Origin: Dolomedes plantarius
Taxonomy: Eukaryota; Arthropoda; Arachnida; Araneae; Dolomedidae
Length of the DNA: 64,000 nt
Assembly (NCBI GenBank): GCA_907164885.2
Contig: OU015490.1
Location: forward strand, 211,165,943 to 211,229,942
Direction: 5' to 3'
The notes under the pieces were generated by a model that saw only the letters and a list, made by a program, of their open reading frames with translations, made no database searches and was not told where the DNA came from. A program made the translations under genes and the position numbers. Shown piece after piece: positions 33,189 through 49,299 of the stretch (its first letter is position 1; every line of letters begins with the position of its first letter).

Positions 33189-33504
33189 CCTTTTAACTGT
33201 CAAGTTGTTTTGATGATTTTGGTACGGAAAATGTCAATTTCTTTTATTGCAAAAATCAAATGTTTAGTACAAAATAATTCACATAAACTGTCATCTACTG
33301 AATAAAGCAAAAATTCACCAAGACATGGTATAGAATACAAGTGCGGCCATCTATTGAATAAAGCCTAAATGAACTTCTCCCGAGATAGATTCCGGTTTGA
33401 CAAAAATATGTAAGAAAAAGAATTTTCATCGAGACAATCTCCGACATGACATTTTGCAACGCAAATGCCGCGCAGGGACTATCTCAGGCACGACAGTTAA
33501 AAGG
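33189..33504. mobile_element. piggyBac-type MITE, 316 bp
   Basis: The ends CCTTTTAACTGTC (33189-33201) and GACAGTTAAAAGG (33492-33504) are perfect 13-bp inverted repeats. Flanks are TTAG (33185-33188) and TTAA (33505-33508), i.e. one mutated copy of the piggyBac TTAA target. No coding. Its terminal sequence differs from both the 2747-4082 and the 52117-55002 elements, so it belongs to a third TTAA family. Confidence 0.75.
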
Positions 33505-36500
33505 TTAAAGATAAATATTAAAGGTTAAGTTAAATATAAAAGATTAATCATAATTATAATATAGATATTATTCACTTTGTTTAAACAAATGGAGACTATG
33601 TTAGAAAAATGTCTTGAAATTTTCTATTAAATTATTAAAATGAATGTATTTTTACCATGCCTTTATTAACTAGCTTTCTTGTTAGTTTGCTTGTGTGTGT
33701 GTTTGTCCCGTACAAATCTTGCAATCGATTATTAACTAATTTCCTGACTATTTAGACATTTGAAACTTTTATAATAGCTCAGAACACGATGGGAATGCAT
33801 TAATTTAATTCCTTTAGACATCTTTAAGCAGAATTTAATCATTTCCAGTTAATTTTGTTTTGTAGACTGGTGCAGCCATCTATCGCCCAGGACGGGAACG
33901 AAAGGTTAAACGCAAGTTAGCTTCAATTAACTTCATTTTCTTTCAAGATGATGGGAAAATACACCAAAAAAATTTTTAAAAAGTATTTATTAATACATAG
34001 AATTTTCAAGTTTATATAATTCAACATAAAATTTAAACACATGGTATATAAAAAGTTCTTTTTATCTTGCAATTATTATACTTAAACAGTTAAATATTTC
34101 ACCAAATGTCACTGAATTTCAACTGATGATATTTATCAATTTTGATGAATTGTCATAGGTGACAGCACATGCGCAGATTCAAAAGCAGCTTTAAAACAGA
34201 AATCTTGATTTCTTATGAATAAAATGGCGTCTTCAGGTAAGCTTATTTCTGTTACTATTTGTTTAAAATTATTGTTTACAAAAGATGTTGGGAAAACACA
34301 ACACTGGCATGATTCAGTATATAATAGATCTAATGTGCTCATAATGTTGTTATTAAATGATCCTTTTCATATTTCAAATCTATTTAGACAAAGACGAACA
34401 ACTATTACATACTCCTCAACTATCTCAGTAGTCAATCCCCTGTTAAAAAGTATGCCATAGAGAGTTATCTGTTTCTTACTAATTATTTCATAGAAAATCA
34501 TCAAAGTAAATTTAACTTATTGCAGTTATAAACAACAAAAATAAATTACATTTTACATTATTTAAAATAAGCAATCTAGTCCTGGAGAAATATATAATCT
34601 AGTGGGAACTTGAAAATAAAGACATTTTTATTGAGAATTACGAAATTTCGGTTTTTACAAATCATTTCCTAAAATTAACTTAAATTTTAAAAAAAATAAA
34701 GGAAATGCTTTTTTAACTACCAAATAAACTAAAATTCTCTACATTACTAGAAAATGATGGCCTTATCTGAACAGTGGTATGGAGTAAGTCTCACTTTCAT
34801 GTTCGTACAAGCGATTTTTCTGTCTTATTTTTGAACTGGTACACCTGCAGCTTATTCCTGCTGACAACAGAGGGCATTACAAATTAGACTTCAGAAGTCG
34901 TTTCTCAGCACTCCCATTGGACTTTAAGGCTCTGTATCTCAAAATAAATAAGAATGGAGTTCACTAATATTCAAATAAGGCCTTCAAATATAGTTTTTTC
35001 ATAAGTTTCGGACCAAATGTTTTGTGGTTCATGTATTATTCAAACCATGGTAATACTCGGGTACCCGGTCCTCTGAGAGATTTGGAAGCAGAGACCCGGT
35101 TTGGATTTTTTGTCAAGTTCTATAGTCCCTTCGCATAACGAACAGTTTTCGATCTATAATCTGATCATATAAATTTTCTAGTATGGCAGAAGTTTAGAAT
35201 TATTTGCTTCACATAGTAAACTCCATTCTCCTATCAGGTAGAAAAGGAACAAAGAGAGACCCTTCGTGTCAAATCTCTAAAGGATTATATTCAGCAAATG
35301 AAGGTGAAAGAAGGGTAACTAGCGTCGTTCACTAAATATACACTAAGCAACGAACGCTAGCGAATGCCCTCGTTTGTTTTTGCCAAGGTTCGTTCTCAAA
35401 GAAGTGAATCAGAGGATGCTCGTTAAACTTCGTTAGCAGTCGATCGATCTATGCGTACAGAACCTACGGTTCATCGTGGAATCATTTCCCTTTCTCAGAG
35501 AAAATGTCATTTCAAAAAGAAAACTTAATTTTGTTGTTCGTTATTGGAAACTGAGTTGCGCATTAAAATATGGATTCGAGAATTCAAAAAAACAATTCAC
35601 TTCATGAAAATGTACGAGCGACTGCACAAGCAGACGGTTTGTTAATGCCAAAATTCAGGCAACCGAATTTCATACCGAAAGCCCAATTTGTTGGTTACCC
35701 TTCGTATGCTATTGAATATGAATTTCACGAATCCAAAAAGATAAGGATGGATAAATTCAAAAATAGGGGATTTCATTATAAATTTAAACAATTTTCAGCA
35801 AATAATTAAAACAATCTACCCTGCTATGTATTGGCAGAAATTTACATTGATAGTCCATCTTGCTAAATGAAGAAGACAACGTCCTAAACATATTAATTTA
35901 AGTTTTTCATTTAGGATTAAGAAAATATAATTGGTGTCATAAATAAATAAATTCTTTATGACTTCTATCACCAGAAATACACATCAGAATATTCAGAAAG
36001 ATTATATTACGTACAGGACTGTGTGTGAGATGTATATTATACATCCCACACACATCGTTGTACATTGTATAACGATGTAAATATATGTTTTGGTAAACGT
36101 GATTATTCAGGTTATAATACCTCCGGCGATCGACAACGATTTCGGTATATGTGATAATTTTTTCTCATATATTGTGAATTAATCACATTTACAGATATAA
36201 CTAAAAATAAATAATCCAACACAGCTAGATAATTATAAGAAGAATGCAGACAAATAACAAACTTAAATCTAGCACTCAGGGCTCCCCGCACCAGAGGCAA
36301 GATTCTGTAGTAGTGCCGGAACTGAACCAGAAATCGAGGTAACCGACTGATCTCGTCACCAGGGAGCCTAACCAAATCAGTTACCTCAAGGGGAACTTTC
36401 TGAATAGGATGCAGGTATAACCAACAGACATCCCAAGGCCCCGAGATCCCCATTGAAACATTTAATCAAAAGAAAATGAAAAGACACAGACAACTTACAG

Positions 36501-38308
36501 TGAGGGCTCAACGCACCATACATGCAAGTACACATACAATCCTAATGAAAAGCCAAAGAAGCATACATACCCTAATTCCGTAGGTGACGGTTATGTCGAA
36601 ATAGCAGCCAATATTACCCTAGTAGTTATATCACTGTAGCAAAACCATAGTGCCACACCCCACTGAAGTTTATACAAAAGTTAACAGAAACCCTATCCTA
36701 AACGTCTTTGAAAAATACCTGAGTCTAAATGCCATTTTTTTAAAACTTTCAAATTGCCGAAATTTTTCACATTGACAGGTCATTATGCATAATAGCCCGT
36801 TCTTGCTGGTAAATATGATAAAACATAATTAAACAAATTTACCGGACATTATGCATAATTGCCAGTCTAGGATGGTAAAATTGGAAAACAATGCATTGTC
36901 GACGAGAAACCTTTATTTTGAAGCTAAGAATACGATACTTGGCGATACGCGGAATATATTGGCAGTAATATTGCTTACTGAAAAGGATATGTACTACGAA
37001 CTGGAAACAAAAGACATTTGTACACCAGAAACTAGTTTATGCCATGTGACGAACAATTTCTTACACTAAAGAATATACCAATATCACTTTTTCTCTTATG
37101 GAATGGGCAAAACACTCATTAAATTCAGGAGATCCTAGGAATCAAAGGGGTCCATGTAAAAGAAAGTATCATTCAGCTATATGCAAATTCAAGAAAAAGG
37201 AAAAATCATGTAGCTCAAAATGTCACGATAGTTTGCCGGGTTCGAATAAGCAGTTATTAAGAATATAAACATAAATTAAGAATTTTTTTTTTCCCGCAAT
37301 ATTTTTTATACTTTTGTATACTACATCTTAATATTAATCTGAAACAGATTTTGCTAACTTTCCTTACATGCTTTAAATTGTTCTAATATTAGTAAAATAA
37401 AAGAAATGTACTTTTGAGTTATTCTATTATAATTCGGTTGAATCCATAAATTTCTTTAATAAAAACAACAAAAGTTGGGAAATTCTTGGATATTTAATAA
37501 AAGCTATGAATTATATTTTGGATATAATCAAAAAAGCTAATTAAAAGTAAAATATTCAGCGATATTTATCTAATTCAGCAAATTCATTTGGCTATTATAT
37601 AAATCCGCCTAAAAAAGTGAGAATTTTTTTTAATTTATCAAAGTATCCATGATGATTTGTGACTATGAATTATAACAGACGATTATTTATAGTCACAGAT
37701 TAATCACTTTTAGTATAACATGTACATCAAAAAGAAAGCCACAGTTTCCGCAAGTATAGACGCATAAAAATGCCCCGCTATACGAATCTAAAATGCATCA
37801 TTAGTAGAGTTAATTGTTTTAAGGCAATAATTTCGCAAAAATTCATATTTCCCTAAAGACTTCAGGGTTTTAGCACCCAATCCGTTACTAATGGTTAGAA
37901 AAGAAACAATTTTTCTTAAAAAGTATCTTCTAGAGTGACTACCATCTGAATTGCAAGGCTTGCATAGCATTGATTATGCTCAAAAGCATTTTAAAAATAT
38001 GGCCTATGAATCTTCGTTCGAAACATCCATAAATTTCTAGATATGACCATTCAAATTTCGGTATCATTCCCACTAAACATTGGAAAGTATTTTCAGAAAT
38101 TCGATGGGATAAGGATTGTGGTCCTGTAAACTTTTCGATGTCAATTTTCAGAATTTACCAAATTTTGACGAGTTTTAATGGTGTCTGATATAAAAGATTT
38201 ATTACAGATAACTATACTGAACTCCTTATGATATTATATCTCATTTTATAAAGTATATCCATTGTCCGAATAGTGAAACAAGTTTGAATGACAACTAGGA
38301 AGAAGCAA
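33505..38308. other. long AT-rich stretch, no gene recognised
   Basis: Small frames at 34215-34460 (+), 35570-35809 (+), 36112-36453 (-) and 36851-37069 (+) show no motif I know. The 36230-36450 portion is less AT-rich and may be an old repeat or an exon remnant, but I cannot name it. A hairpin of 'tgtgtg-gatgtat' against its inverse lies near 36010-36045. No microsatellite longer than ~20 bp occurs in this 4.8 kb, which is unusual for the window. Confidence 0.4.
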
Positions 38309-38328
38309 TATATATATATATATATATA
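38309..38328. repeat. short (AT)n at Tc1 left end
   Basis: 20 bp of AT immediately outside the Tc1 terminal repeat. Confidence 0.85.
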
Positions 38329-39741
38329 CACTCATGGACAAAAAAATTAGCGCACCAAGAAAGAGTCGTCAAAATGAAACGAAATTTTACATACGTAATG
38401 ACTACTTTGATATAAGTAAATGATAAGAAAATCAAAGAAAAAGGATAATTTATTTCAGAGAAAAATGCAAAAGAACGGAGGAGTTAATACTCCGTTGGAT
38501 CCGCTCTAGCGCGAATGCACGATGCGATACGATCGGGCATTGAGTCATACAAGTTCTGCAGGATTTCTTGAGACATTTCGTTCCATATTTGCTGTAACCT
38601 TGCCTCTAGTTCGTTCAAACTCGTGGGATGCCCAACTCGTCGTCCCAAATGATCCCAGTTATGCTGGATTGGAGACAAATCTGGGGATCGGGCAGGCGAA
38701 GGAAGGGTAGTAACAGTGCGGAGAAAATCTTGTGACACCCTTGCCGTATGAGGCCGAGCATTGTCATGTTTAAAAATGGCTCCTGGGAGCCGTTGCATGA
38801 GTGACAACACATGTGGTTGAAGGATTTCATGAACATACCGCTGGGCTGTCATGGTGCCACGGAACAATACTAGGGGTGACCGTGTATTGTAGGCAATGGC
38901 ACCCCATACTATTACACCAGCTGTGGGAGCGATGTGTCACTGTACAGCAAAGGCAGGATTGAAGCGTTCACCACGGGCTCTCCACACACGAACACGATTG
39001 TCATCACTGCCGAGATTGAATCTGGATTCGTCGCTAAAGACGACCTGGTTCCATTCCGCTGCAGTCCAGTTTCCTCGTGCGCGGCAGAACTCCAAACGGA
39101 GGCGTCGATGGGTGGGCATCAAGGGCAGCACACGTAATGGGCGCCGCGATACCAACTGTCCTTCAGCCAGGCGCCTTCGTATGGTTCAAGAAGACACGGA
39201 GGCCCCTAGTGAAGGTTCTACCTGTGCCTGGATGGCGGCTGATGAAGCAGTTGGCTGTACGCGTGCATTTCTTACGATGTGGGGGTCTTCTCGACGACTG
39301 GTCTGTCGAGGGCGTCCTGAGCCTGGTCTTCGTGTACATGACATCTCTCGGGTCCACTGGTCCCAACACCTCCTCACAACACAATCAGAGCCGCCTAATT
39401 GACGATCTACTCGCCTAGCTGACCACCCAGCTTCCATCATCCCGACGATTCTCCCCCTCTCAAACTGCGACAACTGCTTATATTGTCTTCGAACACGGCG
39501 TAATGGCATGTCTATCTCAGCTCTTCCTTTGTAAATGATTCAGCACACTCAAACAAGCTCTGGTTACCTGTTTTATACTCCACAGAGTGCGATGTTCAAC
39601 GCCCTCTACCGGCTATACGTAATGCGCAATCACGCTCCATTTCTAATCATTTGCACATCTCCCCGACATGTACCTTTATTGCAAGTTTCGTTACGATCCC
39701 GCAATTATTTCTTGGTGCGCTAATTTTTTTGTCCATGAATG
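38329..39741 (-). mobile_element. Tc1-like transposon, 1413 bp, both ends present
   Basis: The left end CACTCATGGAC plus 'aaaaaaattagcgcaccaag' is matched in inverse at the right end (39708-39741), a ~34-bp terminal inverted repeat with one or two differences. TA dinucleotides from flanking AT repeats abut both ends, as expected for Tc1/mariner TA targeting. The single gene lies on the minus strand. The element is structurally complete and fails only through point changes in its transposase. Confidence 0.9.
38484..39509 (-). pseudogene. Tc1-like transposase, one frame with two stops
   Basis: This encodes the DDE enzyme that would cut and paste the element at TA sites. The whole gene is in one frame of ~341 codons. 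The N-terminal helix-turn-helix region 'FERGRIVGMMEAGWSARRV' is followed by a GRPR-like 'RPGSGRPR'. The catalytic blocks are 'VVFSDESRFN' (first Asp), 'FKHDNARPHTARV' (second Asp) and 'PDLSPIQHNWDHLG', where the third acidic residue, normally Glu, reads Gln. Two TGA stops interrupt it (about 39186 and 38937). Both are explicable by single transitions, from Arg CGA and Trp TGG. It is a recent pseudogene. Confidence 0.9.
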
Positions 39742-39756
39742 TATATACATATATAT

Positions 39757-39827
<71 letters not shown>
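39742..39827. repeat. (AT)n-(CA)n bridge between two Tc1 elements
   Basis: AT run with a short CACACA, lying exactly between the ends of two transposons. Confidence 0.95.
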
Positions 39828-41519
<1,692 letters not shown>

Positions 41520-41524
41520 TTGCT

Positions 41525-43044
<1,520 letters not shown>

Positions 43045-44018
43045 AGACAATGTTGTAAGTAAAAAACCAGTATAAGCCATAAACCACTACAGCCAGGAAC
43101 CAAAAACATGAAAAGATAAGTGAATAATAGGTTTTTACAGTATCTTTTCATCAGCGGTGCCGATACTGTCTAAAAAATCAATGGATTGTTTCTAATAAGT
43201 ATGATCTGAGCAATAAACATACTTAGACACCGTACAATCCATATGAATCAGAAGAAGGAATAATCAGTGGCTTTATCATAGATCACCAAACTCGGCGCCA
43301 GACAAAGTGAAAGTGAAGTTTAGAAGACCGCAAGAAGACTGACGTCACAAACATTGCAATCATGGAGCCAATGCTATTACTTTAGCGGACTTACTTACGA
43401 TACTGTTTTATAGGACATAAGAACCTGAGTTAACTTAAACATTTATTATGACTAAGAGTTATTTATTAATTCAATTACACTAGTTTTTATTTACTTTTTA
43501 GTAGTCATTTACTAACTTTACTCATTTAGTTTTGTATTACTAATTATTAGTAACAGAACATGCTGTTCATTAAATCTGAAAAAAACAATTATGTGCTTTC
43601 AAAGACTATCAGGGCAATAATTACGTTTTAGCGCTACTAACAAATCCTTTATATGCTTATGCCTATTGTCCTGAGAACATAGCCTATTTATTCTTACTAG
43701 TTGATTAACAATAATATTATTAAATACAGACTTGTGTAAGCAAGTTAAGTAACTTTGATATTTTACTATATTAAAGTCATATTCTAATCTTTTATCATAA
43801 AGATCAAAAGTAAAATCATTATGAGAATTTATTTTTATGTTTATATCTGAGAAGTTTACATTAAGTTTTTCTTGACTACTTTGTACTAGTTCTAGATTAG
43901 GAGGGTAAAAATTTAGAGGTATATTATTATTACTATTATTAATAACAATTATGTCATCTATATATATAAATATTTGGTAATCGCCATTAACAATATCATT
44001 AATAACATCAACTTCAAA

Positions 44019-44021
<3 letters not shown>
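43045..44021 (-). pseudogene. reverse-transcriptase-like fragment, YIDD box
   Basis: On the minus strand a frame stays open for about 140 codons from the edge of the microsatellite (44021) to a TGA at 43599-43601. It has no Met start at its 5' end. Near the beginning it reads 'YQIFIYIDDIIVI', the YxDD catalytic box of reverse transcriptases. Later come 'NFSDINIKI', 'FDLYDKRLEYDF' and 'NQLVRINRLC'. The order (YxDD, then a D-rich beta-hairpin block, then Y-K/R) is reminiscent of Penelope-like and related retroelements; I do not identify the family firmly. About 550 bp of non-coding sequence follows, with a perfect 8-bp hairpin ACAGTATC (43137-43144) against GATACTGT (43162-43169). It is probably a 5'-truncated retroelement end. 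Confidence 0.6.

Positions 44022-44069
<48 letters not shown>
44022..44069. repeat. (AT)n microsatellite
   Basis: About 48 bp of AT, cutting off the open frame of the retroelement fragment. Confidence 0.95.
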
Positions 44070-44072
<3 letters not shown>

Positions 44073-44649
44073 AATATGTATGTATGTACGTATGTATATT
44101 ATTTATAATTTTAAAATTGAGAAATTGAATTTTATATGTGCTAGTATTAATAACAAAGAAAATTTCCCGTTTTGCGGACGATGCCCCATAAATTTTGTCT
44201 TAAATTATGGGACAAACTATTTCTTTGCAATATTTATGACTTTACGCTGACGGTGCTCAATAATTTATAGAGGAATGTCATCAACAAGTGTTCTTGTTTT
44301 CACGCACGTATCTCGCGCAGGTTATAGTCGAAAGAATACCCTTCATAAATATGTATGGCCAGAATTTTAGTTTATATTCAAAAAGTGTTTTAGCGATGAT
44401 AAATAGCTTCTGTGTTCACATATGACTAAGCAATATTTTAAGTCAGTAACTTAGGATTGAAAGATATTATATTCGCATCAACACCCGAAACTCAGGGCTC
44501 GGTTTAATAAATTACATCTGGTAATGACAAAGTAACCTTAATTACCGGAGTTTAAAAATATTTACGACATTAATGCAAAATGATGTCAAGCGAAGGGTCA
44601 TACGTACCTTAAAATTAAAAGCGAATCAAGCATTTTGGATGGAGTGTCT
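44070..44649. other. unassigned, moderately GC-rich spacer
   Basis: No open frame or transposon motif recognised; the 44160-44340 portion is less AT-rich than its surroundings. Confidence 0.4.
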
Positions 44650-46370
44650 AACAGTGTACTGGATCATAAACTCTCCAGAAAAAAACCCTTTTAAAAGGAA
44701 ATTTTCTCAAAAATATTAAGAAAAAATGAGTTAAAATAATTTATTTATAGCCTTATATGATAATAATTATATTTATAGATTAAATAATTAAATATTTTAT
44801 AAATCGTTAGACTTATAAAATGTTTAATTTAAATAATTGAATATATAAAATTTATAAGCTTATTCTATATCATTATAAAAATGTAATGTTGAATAAACGT
44901 GAATGATAATACACTTTTAAAAAGTAAATATGCTCAAAAGTATTTAGTAAAAATCATTTAAAGAGTATTTATAAAAATATAATTGAATATACATGACTTA
45001 AAAATTTTAATGTAAGTAATAAAAGAAAAAACATTTATAAATTTATTCTATAAACATTACAGTAACGTATTTTGAAATATAATTATTAATGGTAAGGACA
45101 TATTAATGTTGAAAATTGTGATTTAATTGATTTATATTTACTTGCGTACATTTTTTTAAAGTAACTTTTAACCAAAAATATTATGAAAAAAAATCTGGTT
45201 AAAAAATTTTATTTATAACTTTAAATGATAAAGACTTATAAAAAATTGAATATACATAACATAATATGTATTTTTTTTTATACAGCCTTATAGAAGTGTA
45301 ATATAAAATATCATAATTAATGATAAGGACATATAAGCGTTGTAAAGTTCTGATTTATTTGCGCTATATATTTTTGGGTTATAATGAAATTTCTAAATAA
45401 ATTATCAGTAAAAATATTAAGGATATTCACTCAAAACGTTTTTATAAATAACCTTAAACGTGAATTACTCATAAAAAATGTAATATATATAACAGAATAT
45501 GTAAAATTTTTGAATTTATTGTACAACCTTATAGGAGTGTAATATAAAATATCATAGTTAATGATAAGGACATGTAAGGGTTGTAACGTTGTGATTTATT
45601 TGCTATATATTAGTTGGGTTATATTGAAATTTTTAAAAATAAATATCATCAAAAATATTAAGCAAAATTCACTCGAAACGTTTTTTTTAAATAACCTTAA
45701 ACGTGAATGACTCATAAAATGTTTAATGTGATAAAATAAATGGAATTTATTAATTTATTGTATAAATGTATGTTTTTTAAGTATGTTTATTAATGGTAAG
45801 GACATACTAAAGTTGTGAAATTGTGATATAATTGCTTTATATTTATTTGCGTTGTAGTACACTTCTCGAAGGAAATTTCCTGAAAAATACTGTGGGAAAA
45901 AATCAGTTGAACGTATTTTATTTAGAACCTTAAGTGAAAATTATTTATAAGAATTTAATATAAATAGAATATATTAAATTTATAAATTTTTCATATAGAA
46001 TTATAGTAGTGTAATTTAATATATGAAAACTAATGGTAAGGACATGCAAGGGTTTTAATGCCGTGAATCATTGGCGTTATAATTACTTATGTTATTATAC
46101 ACATTTTTACAGGAAATGTCTTGAAAAATATAAGAAAAAAATCAGATAAAAGTATTGTATTTCTAACCTTAAATGATAATGACTTTTTATATTATGAAAA
46201 ATGTAATATAAAAATATATTGTATAAAATTTATAAATTTATTGTATAGCATAATTGAAATATTATTTAAATATCATTATTAAGGGTAATTACATCTTAGA
46301 GTTTGTGATTTAATGGATTAGAGTTGTGATTTAAAATTACACTATGTTTGTTTTATTATATTTCAGTTGT
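44650..46370. repeat. decayed tandem satellite, unit about 238 bp
   Basis: The landmark 'ggtaaggacat'/'gataaggacat' recurs near 45091, 45321, 45562, 45793, 46033 and (altered) 46282, a spacing of 230-249 bp. Each unit also carries a 'gttgtgattta' block, an 'aaatattaag-aaaaa' block and 'cctta-a-gtgaa-gac'. Weaker units extend back to about 44650. Roughly seven copies, each diverged by perhaps 25-30%. No coding. Confidence 0.8.
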
Positions 46371-47149
46371 TGGACGGATATTCAAGAAGCTAAGAAACTT
46401 ACATATAAATATGAAGGAAATATCTTTTAGTTAGTTTAAATTAACCTTTTTCACTGGAATGACGTTTGTAGCAGTTCTCTTCTCATATGTTATAAAACAG
46501 AGAACGGCCCATTAACCACGCCTCTTGCTATCAGTTTCTTAAATGTTAATAAGACACGTAGCACTCCGACTAAATTTATAGACAAGACTTTTTGTTATAA
46601 AATTTCTTTCATTTTATAGAATTTTGTTGAATTGTAATTAAGTCATTATAGATATTAAGGAAATAAATTAGCTTTATCTTATATTATTCTATTTATACCA
46701 TTTTTATATTAAATAAATTTTATTTTATGGTCCGAAGCCGAAATCGATAGTAAAGGTAGTGATATTCGTCCTTAACAAATAAGAAAGAGTCAAGCAGTAA
46801 GCGTGTATAAGGAAACTGTTAATGAAAGTAACGATATTCATGTATCATTTCCCAATAAGTAGTGAAAGCTAGATAAGCAAGAAGATATTGCAGATAGTGA
46901 TATAATTTCTGCTGATGATCGAATATATGTACGAATTTCAAACGATGAAGAAAAATGGGATAAAATATAGCAATATTCATGATCTTCCAGCGATGCAGAA
47001 ATAAATTTTAGGAACATTAGAACAGAATGTCAAACCATTACAAATGGTGAATGCATATTGGGAGAATTTTTTGGGGTACCTTTAGTAATAGAAACTAGGG
47101 TGATACATAGCAGGCCTTCTAAATATTCATCCTGGGTAACGGTAGACCT
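46371..47149. other. unassigned AT-rich DNA
   Basis: No open frame or repeat assigned. It is adjacent to a possible retrotransposon relic. Confidence 0.4.
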
Positions 47150-47480
47150 CTTGCAACTTCCTACCACGCTTTTCATACCTACTTTAGTATCAGCAATAGT
47201 GTAGGAAGATTTATTCCAAAATATACCCAAATTAAAGATACTGTAGTTGGTTTATTATCCCGTCAGACACTGCAACTTACATTACTTGTCAATACTACAT
47301 ATCCTGATATGACGCTGGCCTTTGATAACAGTGCTGGAAATGCGGAAAAGAGAGATTTTTATATGACCCTGGATCTTGTCAACGCACCAACATTTCTTCA
47401 TTTGAACCAATCGACCCCTTCCTGCACGAGCAACAGTTTTTTGGACGTCTTTGAAAGAGGAATTAAAAGAAATCTTGTAT
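47150..47480 (+). pseudogene. possible Ty3/gypsy-like reverse transcriptase relic
   Basis: One plus-strand frame (about 47200-47480) is open for ~90 codons and includes 'VGRFIPKYTQI' followed ~27 residues later by 'TTYPDMTLAFDNSAGNAE'. This loosely resembles the gypsy RT connection ('RFIPKYAQI' ... 'YPD...F.L.TDAS'). The resemblance is short and from memory. The downstream part is cut by a Helitron at 47557. An alternative is chance. Confidence 0.3.
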
Positions 47481-47556
47481 GATTTTTCTCAGAAAGATCT
47501 GCTGTTTCGTGCTTGTGTAGACTTTCTAAGTCCTAAGTCTCGAATGTCTAGCATAA

Positions 47557-48345
47557 TCTATATATATAAAACAGTTCCGTAACTGACTCATTCATTCATT
47601 CATTCATTCACTGACTGACTGACATACAACGCACAGACCAAACCGCTTCACCTAAAGGGCTGAAATTTTGCATGGCGATTCTTCTTATAGTGTAGAGGTG
47701 CACTAAGAGAGATTTTTGAAAAATTCTTCTTAGATTTTTTAAAATTAAATTTTTAAGCTGTTTTTTTTACTTCTTTTAAGTTTGCATTTACAATAATAAA
47801 TTGAGGGTTATAAAATTTATATCACGAGAAAGATCATAAAAATTCCTTTAAAATGAAATCTTTTTCGAATCTTTACCTTCAATTCCTGATTTTTGGTGAA
47901 TTTTTAAAGATTAATTTTTAGAATTTAATTTATCAAATGCTGATCACGTGACTTCTTTTTCTGGTACTTTAAATAAATTTATCGTCACGTGCATAAAAAC
48001 TAAATAGACAAAAAATAATTTTTTTTTTGCTAATGCGGCAGACGATTGGACATTATCCAAAAAAATATTCAAATACAGTAAAAGAAATGTTCTAGAAACT
48101 GTACTATATTAACTGTACTATATTCTTTAGTATTCTTTATATTAGATTTAATTTGAATATCTTCTTCTACATTATTTTGTCTATAAAAATATCCCTTACG
48201 ATTTTTTATAAATATATATATATTTTACATCAATTATATACATTGATCGTCGTATTTATTATATATATATTGGCATTAATTGCATACATTCACCGATGTT
48301 TTTACTTTGAATGTACTCCGTAGCGAAGTGCGGGTTTTCAGCTAG
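47557..48345 (+). mobile_element. non-autonomous Helitron, copy 3
   Basis: Starts TCTATATATATAAAAC after A and ends 'ttcagCTAG' before T. Near the 5' end the family's GACT repeats are joined by five TTCA repeats (47590-47610), a copy-specific expansion. The rest follows copies 1, 2 and 4. No coding. Confidence 0.85.
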
Positions 48346-49163
48346 TCTACATATAAACATAAAGTAAACATTTAAAACGAACAAAAATTTATAAATTATA
48401 AATTAAAAGTTTATAACAAAATTTTATTCCATATAAGTCAATATATAATAACAAAATTTTAAAACTTATAATTCATATTTTACTTGTTTCTTGTTACTTA
48501 AGTAAGAAAAATCCAAAACTTTTGTCAAAGCACGGAAAATAGAGATTTTAAATCCAATAAAAATAATTATTTTCCGTGCATAAAAATTCGCATAAATATA
48601 TATATAAACCAAATGTTGGAAAAAATAAAATAATTTCACTCAAGAGAAGGTTTATTTTTCAAATTACAAAATTGATGGTTGAATGTTCCCTATAAAATTT
48701 TTAAAGAAATAATTTCGTTTGAATCTTACAATAAATATTTAAAAAAAATCCCCTATCATTATTTTTGGTGTAGATACACAAGCTCAACATTGATAAAAGA
48801 ATATATGGCCATTCCAGATTTTCAGCTACATATAATATTATTTAAAGGATTTTTTAAACATATTCTTAAAAAGGGAATTGTGTTAGACATATTCAGCTCA
48901 ATATGACAACTTCCTCTACTTAAAAATTTTTACGACAGGCGAAGAATAAACCGCTTTCGGTTTGCCTATATTTTGCAGCTAAATTTCTTTCTTATTCATA
49001 TAACGACGCATCATCTTCGTAGGTATTCTTTTGTTAAAGAAATTTGGTTCTTAGGCTGACATTCTCAGAATCACGGTGACATATTTCGTTCACCGACTTT
49101 CCTGTTGACAGGTCTTGACCCATCATTCTCCCTTTTACTTTTACTTTCATCTTCCTTTAGAAA
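48346..49163. other. AT-rich DNA, no gene seen
   Basis: The 75-codon frame at 48679-48906 (+) has no motif I know and follows local AT content. Confidence 0.4.

Positions 49164-49299
<136 letters not shown>

Noticed and set aside
33880..33920. 'aaaggttaa' after a 'gccatctatcg' word, resembling another piggyBac end
   Set aside because: No inverse partner with a second TTAA was found nearby.
34215..34460. Overlapping opposite-strand frames near 34.1-34.5 kb
   Set aside because: Neither shows a known motif or a convincing start context.
35570..35809. 79-codon plus-strand frame
   Set aside because: Not recognised and not bounded by convincing splice or promoter signals; too short to call a gene.
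38896..39418. Plus-strand 168- and 113-codon frames
   Set aside because: They lie antisense to the Tc1 transposase frame and show no motif of their own.
43137..43169. CTGATGA word near the retroelement hairpin (minus strand), suggestive of a hammerhead ribozyme
   Set aside because: The required GAAA partner and three-stem arrangement cannot be drawn; only a simple 8-bp hairpin is supported.
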